Shown: positions 33,201-45,200 of the stretch, one piece after another | How the letters are laid out: the number at the start of each line of letters is the position of its first letter | How positions within the stretch are numbered: position 1 is the stretch's first letter | Made by a program: the position numbers and the translations under genes | Notes under the pieces: generated by a model | What the model saw: only the letters and a program-made list of their open reading frames with translations | Told to the model about the DNA's origin: nothing | Databases searched by the model: none | Origin: Limnoperna fortunei | Taxonomy: Eukaryota; Mollusca; Bivalvia; Mytilida; Modiolidae | Assembly (NCBI GenBank): GCA_944474755.1 | Contig: OX104124.1 | Span: 4,552,437-4,616,436 of the forward strand | Length of the DNA stretch: 64,000 bases | Reading direction: 5' to 3'

Positions 33201-36200
33201 CTATGGGACGGTTGTTTACATGGATAAATACGATTGATGTTCAAAGGACATTGCTAAATTGATATGTGTTCGATAGAGGTGACAATTTTACATTATGAAC
33301 AACTTTAGAGTGTTTATGACACTAAACAGATATGAATTTTTGATTAAAAAAACCATCGTTGTTTGTTATAATTGTGTAAACGCCCTAGGAATGCAAGTAC
33401 ATCCTGTTGAGACTTTTCGTTTTAAAGTGTTGATGTATGTACAAATATTAAAGTCATTTTCATAATTGAAATAACTGTCAATAAAGCAATATGTTAACAC
33501 CTTTTATACCGATTTCCATCTTCAAAAACACTAATTATATCATGAAGTGTATTGTGAAACAAAAAAACTTACTTTTTAGCCTAAGGAATATACCCCACAT
33601 GTACAATAAAGTGTTTATTTAGGTTGGTTTTAATAGAGTGACATGTTTATTAAATATTTTAATTATGTATACGATTACAAAACAAAATCTGTTTAATCTT
33701 TTTAACCTCATGTTCTTTTAAGAACAAAACAATCAATTAGAAATGTTCAGTCTCACTCTGTATTTGGATGCCAAATTATTAGGGATTTTATCATGTTTCT
33801 TTTTTCTGATTTCCGCGAACCACGAATGTACGAACCCCACGAAATGTCTTTTTCTCCAACCACGAAATTGATACTAAGGAAAATAAATAAAACCACAGTA
33901 TTACATTGTTTTCTAAATGATTCAGAAAAAGTTATTACTCTGCGCGTTTATGCGTTGTTGTAATTTAACAGCAGTATAGTTATGTAAAGCACAAACCCTT
34001 AATGGTGTGCGAATGAAAGATATTTTTCATAAAACGACCACTAATTGTTCTGTCCACATTATTATAAATATCCTAAGTCATAAACCCGAGGTACTTTTCA
34101 GTGATATTCATGTTCAACTGTAAATCCCCTTGTGTTTATTGTAGTATTGAACATAACATCACGAACTACGTTTTCCTTGCAGAGTTCTCGGACTTGTGAT
34201 TTCAATATTAATATATAAGTATTTCTAATATACAGACCTGTTTCAGTCTTCGTTTTAGTTGTCGCCTCCTCGGTTGTAGCAATTGATGTTGTCATAGGAA
34301 CTTATGTAATGTAATAATATTATTTGGTATTATTAAGTTTCTCACATAGTTATTTTCAAATGACTTATATATCTAATATCTACTGTTAAACTATATTGGG
34401 ATACATATAATTAACCAGTATACAATGTATGAGTTTTAATATCTTTAAATTCTAGTTCAGTTTTCCTACTGCAGGTCGGGGGTTTTATCCGGGTACTCCG
34501 GCTTCTTCCCCAATAAAAACTTGACGCCATGATATAGCTGAAAAATTGATGAAAATGGCGTTAAACATCATTCGAACAAACAAACAATAAATTCTAGTTG
34601 AATACCGTTCAACAACCGAAGATTCATCGAATACTTTTCAGCACGCGTTATTGGCTTGGTTAAGAATTAAACACTAAAGAGAGCATTATCAATTACGTGT
34701 GTTATACTTGCATTTCGGCATTTAAAGTCTCGCAAAAATTACATCAAAAGTTAATGAAATTAAATACTGAATTTAAAGACTATGAAAGCCAACTGTCTTG
34801 ACAGAAAAAACTTGTCAACAACAATAAAAGCGTTATTGGATTTACAGGACAGGCTAGGAATTAAGTACTTAAAAGATTATAAATGGCGTGCATTTCAGCG
34901 TTATCAATCTCTTCAATACATAGCCTGTTTGCCACTTGTTATTTTCACACAACCAGCATTTCAAATAGCCTTATTCAAATAATCCTTGAAAACGTTTAAT
35001 CATTATTACAAATCGGGTAACTATTATATATTATGACGAGTGACTTATTATTTTTAAGGTCACTTTATATGAGTTTTTCTTAATACATTTTGCACAAGTA
35101 TACTACCTTAGCAACATCTTATAGTCTGAAAGCAATTGAATTTTAGTTCAATTACGCATTTCAGAAAAAAAAACATTCAAATTTAATAATAATAATCAGT
35201 TTAAATGACTACTATATATTAGTAAATATTTGTTAAATTATTATAAGTCAATTAGTTCTTGTTTTACATCTTTAATATTGTTTTATCATCAAATAAAGAT
35301 TAATCGAATATCTACGTTGTGATCCAACTGAGATTGTAAGTATGCTTCCCCAAAATAAGCCCTTTGTCAACCCATTGAGGCTGAGCTAAAGATAAAGACA
35401 CACACACACACACACACACACACGATCATAAATTGCATGCGTAAAAAATAATTTCTGGCATTGAATATCTCATTATAATTTTCTGCAGTCCAAGACGAAT
35501 TAACAGCTGAAAAGCATCAGAAACAAACTGTTTTCAAGACAAATTGTAAGTAAAAGTATGATTAAAAACATTCTGTCAAAATATGCATTCATTTCTTCAA
35601 ACGTACAATACAGTTTGTCAAAATTGGACATTGCAAACTGCTGTGAAATAGTATTTACAAATCAAGACTGAACTAAAAGTAAACTAATATTGAAACACAT
35701 GTGATCATAATAGAAAAACAACAAGGGAACAACACAATCGAGTTTCTGTTTCAGAAGGAGAGTTGGTTGCTATTAATTGTGCATCAGTCAATATTCACAA
35801 CACATTATGTTCTGACAAATTATTTGCATTGTAAAGCAGCACATCCCATTTTCACAGTCTTTATACTCTTCTATTGTAATTGCAGTATTAGCTTAATATA
35901 TAGTTTCTATATTCAAAATATGCTACCGAATGTTGTGTTCAATGCATAACTGTCAGACGTGTTAATATTTAATTACTTAAAACCTTATTCTGTACCTGTT
36001 GTGGCCTGTGTTTTAACTGCTACCTGCTTTGATGTCCGAGTTGGCGTTTTTGAAGTTGAAACTAATTTCATGGAACAAAATATAATATTATTGTTAAATG
36101 TCATGGTGTCAAACTTACTATTCATAATTAAGAGTAAATCTTCTGGGCTTGTTTATATCTCACACATTTTAAGGTGTGTCGTTAAATTATCTATGGTCAT

Positions 36201-39200
36201 CAATGGCTTGACTATTTTACATGTAAAAACACATTTACATCACCTTATCTTTGTTGACACATCAAAGTCAGTGAATTTTGATTATTTAGTTGTTGCTATT
36301 AATTTGCGAATTTCACACAAGTAGTCTTTGCTTTATTTAAGAGTTGGTCAGTGAGCTAAACAGCAATTATTCAGACTACACAAAACAAAAATTCAGCATG
36401 TCGTTGACTTAATTGTTAAATGACATTAGGTTAGCGAACTAACATCATTGTTATTTTACTGTTACACAAGTATATCAACATATGATGTCGCATCAGTTAC
36501 GTTAGAAACCAAATGATTTGGAAATCTAATATACCTATGGATTTCTTTTCCAGAAGTAAAGTGGTACAGAAGACACCGATCGTGTGTTTTTAAATATTCA
36601 GAATTCGTATTCGGATTCACATCAATTGTTCATTTTGCCGTAAGATATTATTTATGGCTTTCTTAACCATGAACACTCTGAATTAATATTTGATCTTTTA
36701 TCAAATTTTGAGAACGCAGAGTGAGACTAAATATATCTTTTTTTATTGGACGAGAACAAAGATTGCGTGTTTTCAACCCGTTCATATTTTAAAAAAAGTA
36801 TCTTCTTATAGTTCCTAACTAAATTATACTTAAAGATGTCAGCGGATTAAACAGGTACAGATTACTCTGACACAAATACACAACATGTTTCAGCATAATT
36901 AGTCTTAATTGTGTCGAGTTTGTTATAATACCGTTGTTATTAATTCAATACTTATCCGCACAATTCGAAAATTCCACCTCAGTAAGATCTTTGCCGTTAT
37001 TACATCTTGCTCCATTTACACTCCGTTGTAATCTTGATATCATCCAAGCTTGAAAATCTTCCATTGCACAATCACATGTTAATGGGTTCCCGTATAGATT
37101 CCTGAAAAGAATCTTGATATATTTAAGTGCGTAGGACTTTCGTCATCTTAACCCAAAAATAAAGCAACTGAAAAAATCAAGTAAGATTTAAGCACACATA
37201 TTTTTGTAATCACAATAACCTTTATAGGCTGTGCTTTATATTAGGTAAACGCAAGGTTTTTTATAGGGATTGACAACACACTATGTTAACACTGTACTCT
37301 ATGATAACACCGTACAATTGCCTCATGTTGACAATTACATGAAATTACGAGAAGACTTGGAGAGTAATTATTACTTAAATTTTTATTTATAACATTGAAT
37401 ATCGGTTTTATTATGTACTATTTTTGATAGCAAATAGCTAAAATGAAGAAAAGTTCAGGCATTACTTTTCAGTTTAATATTATTTAAAAAGATGTTATGA
37501 TAAAAACTAGCAAGAAAACCGACAGAACAATTAAAGCAGAAAGTCAAGGAACAATTACAAATCAGGATATAGACAACCATATACAGCGCAACACAAACCA
37601 AATACACAAAAGCACATTAAGAGTCAAGTAAGCCCGCCTCCAACTAGACAACCGTCAGGTTACTCATTGTCATGTGAAGGAATAGATCAAATCCAGGAAC
37701 AGGACACACTACCTATGACTCAGCGAAAATGTCCGATAGTATTTGAGAGACTGATTTTCCATAACGACCAATTAGGTCATGATGACGACATAGAACCTAC
37801 GGAGAGACATCAGCCTAGGTACAACAAAACCTTGCTTGAGCAGTTCAGAAGTCAATAGCAGTGAGCGGTCTAGGAAATTGGAATACCGATCTCAGGATCT
37901 AGAATAATGTTTAAGTTGTGAAATGTACACACCATAAGCTGGAGCTGCAGAATGTTGCTGTCGATGAACGGGAAGTTGACAATAGGAAATTCGAATTCAT
38001 CACATTTGTCGTAGAATCTTGTTTGTAGTTTTTACTGAGTCTATTTATAGAAGTAGGTCTATGTAAGAGGCTGACCTTAGTGTATGGGTGGTGTCTTTAA
38101 TTTCAAGCTTGCTAGGGTAAATTGAATGCAAATAGTCATCAAATTTAGCATTGTTGATGGACAAAGCATCAGCAATATAGCGAAAAGTGAAATGAAAGGT
38201 ATGGGCCAGTTTCATTTCTTTCTTCTTCTAGGAACTAAGCCTCATAAGAAAACAAACACAAGTCGGCAAGGAGTGGAGCACAATTAGTACCCATTGGAAT
38301 ACCAACAGTCTGTTGAAAAACATGCCTTCCAAAATGCCAAACTAGGAAAAAATAAGATAAAAACTAAATCAATTGCAAAATAATAATGACTGTAACAATG
38401 AAAAATCTTACCTGGGACACTTTTCAACAAAAATAAAAGAAAAAATACTTTCAATTTAATCGTAATCGAAGACATATACACTTGTTCATATTTTGCGATT
38501 TTTTAAAATGAATCTATCTATGGTTCAGATGAATAATAATTGTCATTTTCCAACTGCAGTGTAACCGATAGCTAATGTAATAAGATAAAAACTTAACTGA
38601 TAATTGCTCTCCAAATATTTGCATGTGATTGTCAACATTGGGCAACAGTAAAGTGTTAACATGATATGCTTAGCTATAGAGTACAGTGCTTCCATAGTGT
38701 GGACAACAAGGACAGACTTTACGCAAGTTTATAATGAATAACTATTAGCATTTAAATAGATGAACTCTATCGAAAATGGTAAACAATTTCGAAAAAACGT
38801 AGCCAGATTAATAGTTTCTATATGTAGTATCTGCGCTTTTTATTTTTCAACAGATCTTGTTAACTGCAGCATATATACATTATTGGTGGATATTTGTTAA
38901 CAATGAGCGATATTTTATTTCAACTATATTCTAGTAGAGATCAAGTTGGACATTAAATCTATGGATTAAATATGTGGCCTAATATGAGCGTACTCTTATA
39001 TTGACACCAAAAAGTGGTCTTTAGCCAGCAAGGAACATGGCACTCTTCAAACACGTCACCCACATGGGTCCTAGAACAAGCTTTCAGTAATATGACATAA
39101 CAGCACCCCAGCGAGAGGTTCCCCCTATCCGCCATATGGGGGCGCTCGGTTCAGCTCCGGCTGAGCTACAGAAATGATCTCCTTCAAATAAAAAGAAGAA

Positions 39201-42200
39201 ACACATAGTCTCTAAAATTATTTCCCGTTTACTACGATAATGTCTAGTTTAATTTTCTCCAATTGAAGTTTACATTCCCAAAGTGCATGAGGGCGGCAAT
39301 TGCGTGTCAAAAGCCTCACGCCAGTTGTTTATTGCCTTATAATTTTTTAGTCGGTATATTTTTGTAAAAATTAATGAAAAAAAAATCCATTTGTTAGAAC
39401 AACAATTTTTCAAAGGAACTGTTGTGTCGAAGTGATCTAGCAAAACGTTGTATTACTGGCTTTTTAACATTAAAGTCATCCGGAATGTGAGGTACTGGCT
39501 GTTTGGTCAATGAACGGCTGTGGTGTTTTGTGCGGCATGTCATTGGTTATCGTTTATGTTCTATATTAGCTTTTGCTTTGTGCTGAATTATTTTGTTTTT
39601 AGTAATTTGGGATGGCCAGGGGAGATACAATTTACACATAATATATTTAGTAAATTGTTGTTTTACATTTGTTATTAAAATCATATATTGCATAGTGTTC
39701 TTGGTGACACAATGTACGGTCATCTTTTGGGGTTCACGTTTCTTACTTTTACATTAGTAACGAGAACGAGTCATGAAAAGTAATTTGTTAATGACGTTAA
39801 TTATATTTGACAAATCAGCGCCTGAGAAATGTTCCTTTCATAAAATGTAAAACTCAGATGATTAACTCACTAGTATTGTTACAAGGATAAAAACAACAAT
39901 GCAAGGAACATGAGGTATATATTATATTATCTTCATTCAAGACTTATATTAACATTTGAGATAATGGCATAACATGTATTTTACTTCGTTTGTTTGATGT
40001 AAAGCATATCTGGTTTATTTATGTTGCATTTACAGTCTTTTTCTTGTCCTTTTATAGGTACAATTGAACTAAAAAAAATGTTTTGCAGTTTTTCACAGTT
40101 AAAATTGCTATATGATTTTAAAATTACATATATTTTTTTTTAAAAACAAAGCAACTGTTAACTGTTTTTCAACCATTAGCTGTTATCTGTTTTCTTAAAC
40201 ATTGACATTGTAATTAACTGTTATAATGAAAATAAATAACCATGTTTGTTGTTAATAGTATTGCCCTTCTACGAGATTCTGCTGTTATCTTTTTTTTCTG
40301 ATTTTCGAGCTCGCTGTTTTCTGTTTTGTCATGAAATTGCTGTTATCTGTTATCATTATTTTAAATTTGCTGTTATCTGTTTTGGGAAAAATTAAAAAAA
40401 ATGTTAACCTGCTAATGCCCCCCCCCTCTATCTACCCCCATCTCAGCTAATTTCATAAAGATGTTTACATGTTAAATAAATGTTAAAAGTTTGCCAGACA
40501 AGAAACATACAAATTAATTTCACAAATGAAACACTTCGCCTATTGATTTCTTTAATTGCAATAAAGGCATTAATATCGCGATCTAATTATTGCAGCAAAA
40601 CTAAAGAGAAAAGTTCTCTTGGAAATAAAATGTAAAAAAAAAGCTTTAACTTTGTACTTGTTTATTGAAACATGTGTGACAATAATGTTCAAATAATGAA
40701 TTATTAAAACCTTTATGATATTTGGATGAATTTAGACTCTTTGACTCATCAGTAAAAAAGAACTAAAACATAAGTCTGTTACGACAAATACATATGAAGA
40801 TGCGTAAACCTTTTCCAATTACTAGTGTTTGGCTATTTTGACTGCCTCAGTGGGATGTATGTGGCTTAATTTTATTTAAAAAAATACATTTCAAAATTTA
40901 AAATTCATTTAACGAATTGAAAATATGTGATCTCGCCCACCACGCTCATTCCCCTGTACATACATGTATCCATAATGTACAGAGAAGTTTTACCAAAACA
41001 AACAGCTAGGATCAAATTCTATATATGTATGTTAAACCGAGCAATTACAGCGGGCTGTACAATTGAAGCAAAGATCAAAGTGGAATAAATAAGAAAAACT
41101 TTAAATAATTAAATAAATAAGGCTATTTTTTTAATGTTGATTTATTGACTATCATGTCATTTTATGTATGATCTGATTATAACACGTTACGAACTTATGA
41201 ATTGTTGAAAAAAAAAATCTTGTTACAAAAATATGTCCCTAAAATATTGCAATTTGTTTTTATAGTTTAGTTTTGCACGAAAAAACTGGAGATGAGGAAC
41301 ATGCAAAACGAATGTGCTTATTATAATAATATTTAGATCGGATCCTGTTTTTTCAGAAAAACGTTCAGATGTTAAACGTTTGTCAGACAATAAACATACA
41401 AATTAATTTCACACATGAAACACTTTGCCCATTGATTAATTTAATTGCAATAAAGAATAAAGGAATTAATATCGCATTGTAATTATTGCAGCAAAATTAA
41501 AGAGAAAAGTTCTCTTGGAAATAAAATGTAATAAAAGCTTTGAATTTGGACTTGTTTATTTGAAAATTGTGTGACAATAATGTGTAAATAATAAATCTTT
41601 AACTCATCAGTAAAAAAGAACTAAAACATAAGTCTGTTACAAAAAAGCATATGAAGATGCGTAAACCTTTTCCAATAACTAGTGTTATTGCCTCTAATCC
41701 TGTCAATCAAATATGTGCTGGAGATAAATAAACGTGTGGTGTAACAAATAACGTTAAAAGTCAAATGTACTCATACCTCATTTGGTAAAAAGTAAATTAG
41801 ATTAACTGTTTGGCTATTTTGACTGCCTCAGTGGGGTGTATTTAAAAAAAAACATTTCAAAATTTAATACATCTATATTTTTTTTTTGTGTCACTTGTAT
41901 GCCATCAGGATTATTAACTTAAATAATTGAAAATATTTGATCTCACCCACCACCCTCATTTCCTTGTACATGTATAGATAATGTACAGAGAAGCTATACC
42001 AACACAAACAGCTAGGATCAAATTATATATCTGTATGTTAAACTGAGCAATTAAAGCGGGCCTTAGAATTGTTTGTTTGATGGTGTTTAACGCCACTTTC
42101 AGCAATTTTTCAGCTATATCATGGCGTCCAGTTTTTATTGGGGGAGGAAGCCAGAGAACCCGGAGAAAACCACTGACCTGCAGTAGGAAAACTGGCAATC

Positions 42201-45200
42201 CTTGTCAATTAAGATTGGAGTCGAGTACACCCTGCCTGCAGAGAGAATCGAACCCGCAATCTCAGTGTTGACAGACCACGTGATCAATAGTAGACGAACT
42301 ACCTTGACCACTGGGCCACCGATGCCCCCCCTTAGAATTGAACCATAGATCAAAGTGGAATAAATAAGAACAAATTTAAATAATTGAATACATTATGTTA
42401 TATTTTCATGAAACATAACATAAAAGCATATTAAACCCTTATACCATGCCCGACTAAAGTAGGTTTTACTAGTTAGATTGTCAACAAAAAGGTTAAGTAA
42501 AATTAGGACAGATTCAGAATCATCGAGTAACAATCAGTACAATTCAGCAAATTTTATAAACGTTCTTAATACTATGCCAGCACCATTTCAAACTTAAAAT
42601 TGAAAAGGTGTACTTTTTATAACTACTAAACATTACTCAGATTCTTTAAAGAACTTAATACAGTTTCTGGTGTACTGGCAAAATGGTAATTTAGGTAAAC
42701 TATGTTAAACTGTCATTAGGTTTGAAAATGTGTTTCTGCGTTACTAATAACTAGTGTGTGCATAGTTAATATTGTTTAAATTTATCTTCATTACAATATA
42801 CCAACACTTACTTATGCAGTAGTAAAACTTGTTTTCATTTAAATGGGATCCAAAATTAACCATGCTGTCTGTGCTTTCAAATAACAAACAATTATTGCAT
42901 ATATAAACACATGCTAATATCTACAAGTGTTTGTACATACAAATATAGGAAACAAAATCCACGAAGGTGTTATTAAAAATGTTAAGAATTAAAAAGTTAT
43001 AGTTGCTGTTAAAAGCTATTATTGGCTACTTCGCGGCTACTATTAAAAAAGCACCGACATGATATTCGATATTAGTTCTACAACAGCATAATCACTGTAT
43101 TCGTATTTTATTGAAAAGCGTCACTGTAGATGCTGTGCTATGATTTTTAAGCTTAACCCAACAAACATGACCATATTTTCGTATAAAAGGCGTAAGAAGA
43201 AATCATAATATGTCTGTATAGACACAGTGTCCAAAAATTGTCGGGGTTGTAAAATGTGTCAAATTCAACTTATCCGTATGTTCTTTTTTGACAACACCAT
43301 AATTATCTTCCAAATTTAACTAAAAGTAATTCGAAGATACATTTTACCAATATTTATTTTTATTTTACGATAGGAACTGTCATTTTGTTACGTTAAACGT
43401 TTTTTTGTGGGCGTTTGCAGATACTTCTTGTATGGCATTGGTACTCTTATTCCAGAGTTGCGTTTGCATAAAAGCGATTCGCTTTGGTTTTTTTTCATTT
43501 TCAAAACATGTACATGTTTACATGTGAGGTAATTAATGCCTGGAATTGCGTGTTAATTTTACTTTACACCTGTATTCTATGGTCATTTTCATTCAATTCT
43601 GATCGCGCATTTTGATTGATCCGACAAACTTCTAAATATATAAACTGGGCCCGGTTTCATAAAACATCTCAAATTTGAGGATTTCCTCAACTCATCCTCA
43701 ACTAAAATATTGACCAATCAGATTGCAGGAAATTTCAAATTTGAGGAAAAACTCATGGATTTGAGGATAATCTCAATTTGAAAAGTTTTATGAAACTAAG
43801 GCATGGTGTCATAAAAAATCAGGACTGGAATCAGTTTTTGATCTACAAATTATGTCTGTGAAAAAGAGATGAGGAAGACAGCTATGAGTTTCAAAATGAG
43901 TTTTTCCCTTTTTATATGTTATAGCTGATGCTATATACTAGGTCTTAATGGATTTTTAATGTATATATAGACATTCCTGATTTTATCTGTATTCATGTGT
44001 ATATATATTAAAAGTTATCCTTGCATTTAAACTGTTTCTTAAGAGGGGAGGTGTTATGAGGTACTTGCTGTTAATTGTACAATAATAATAAACGAGTCAG
44101 ATACTAAACGGCTGAATAATATATTGACTGCAGTAAATAAAGGGAAAAAAACAAACGTGAAGCTGTTTATTTTCGAACTAATATAAATTATATGTGGATT
44201 CTTAAAAATTTGAAAGAACTTTTGGAAAATTTAAAATCTAGATCGATATATAAAATTTCATTTGTTAGAACCTTTGACTTTTCAACTGTTTATACTACCT
44301 TGCCGCAGGATAAAATAAGGAAGGAAATCGTACATAAATCCTTCCTTTCCATATATATCACAAATATGTAGTTTTAAGTTACGAACTCAAAACAAATTAT
44401 ACTACAACGAAGAACAGGTTTATAGAATGCTAGATTTTGATCGACAACATATGTGTAACATTTGAGGACTTGTTTTTTAGCAGAAAATCGGAATTCCAAT
44501 GGGTACAAACTTAGCCCCACTCTTCGCCGATTTGTTCCAGTATTCTTACAAAATTCTCCTGTTTTAATTATCTAGCTTCGGAAATTACTAATTGATGTTC
44601 TTTTTGTTGCTTAAGATTGGTTAAGTTTTAGACTCATTTTCCAGTTTATTTCGAAAAAAGTCTAATTAAACAAAGTTAGAAAGTTTTTATTGTTAACAAA
44701 AATACGTTAAAAATATCCTGAATCAGAAGCAGTTAAAATTAAATCAACAATCTATTTTTATTCGTAATTTTCGAATAACATATTGACTTTAGAATCCTCT
44801 TTGGAACCCCTCTTCTAAATATTATATAATATCTCTTGTACTCTTCATTATATTTACATTGGGGTACAAAACAAATCTTCAGCAGTTCTCTTTCAGTTTT
44901 ACTATTCTAGACATGACTAAAATAAACATAAAAAGGTATCGACAGAAGTATAAAATAATCATATTAGTTGTGCCTTGTAATTTCAATGAAATTTTGGAAA
45001 ATCTCAAGGCACGGGTTCATGGAGAAAGAGGACCCTACTTGGAGATGTGTAACACTGGAGGAGATGTATAACACTGCAAAGTGCGAAGTTTAATTATTAA
45101 ATTTAATTAACTGTGCATACATTATAAATGACTACAAAATTGTTCAGGCAGGAATAAAACGGAGTAGTAGAATTATCATACTAGAGAAAATTGTAAATCA

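Larger units (their letters stand above)
33998..35623. repeat. Segmental duplication, unit 2 (about 1.6 kb)
   Basis: Homologous to 31241-32740 in the same orientation. It is longer because of a 130-bp SINE insertion and an expanded CA run (35397-35423), and has a small deletion after the helicase-like fragment. Confidence 0.92.

Noticed and set aside
36867..36904. 38-nt exon with phases 2 to 1 that would fix the cap-to-stalk frame
   Set aside because: The intron to the cap exon would be only 47 nt, and the peptide is hydrophobic rather than stalk-like.
39120..39178. tRNA gene on the minus strand (TAGCTCAGCCGG A-box)
   Set aside because: No B-box at the right distance and no cloverleaf; more likely a SINE-type repeat.
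42077..42353. ORFs on both strands at 42 kb
   Set aside because: They lie inside the SINE and its flanks.
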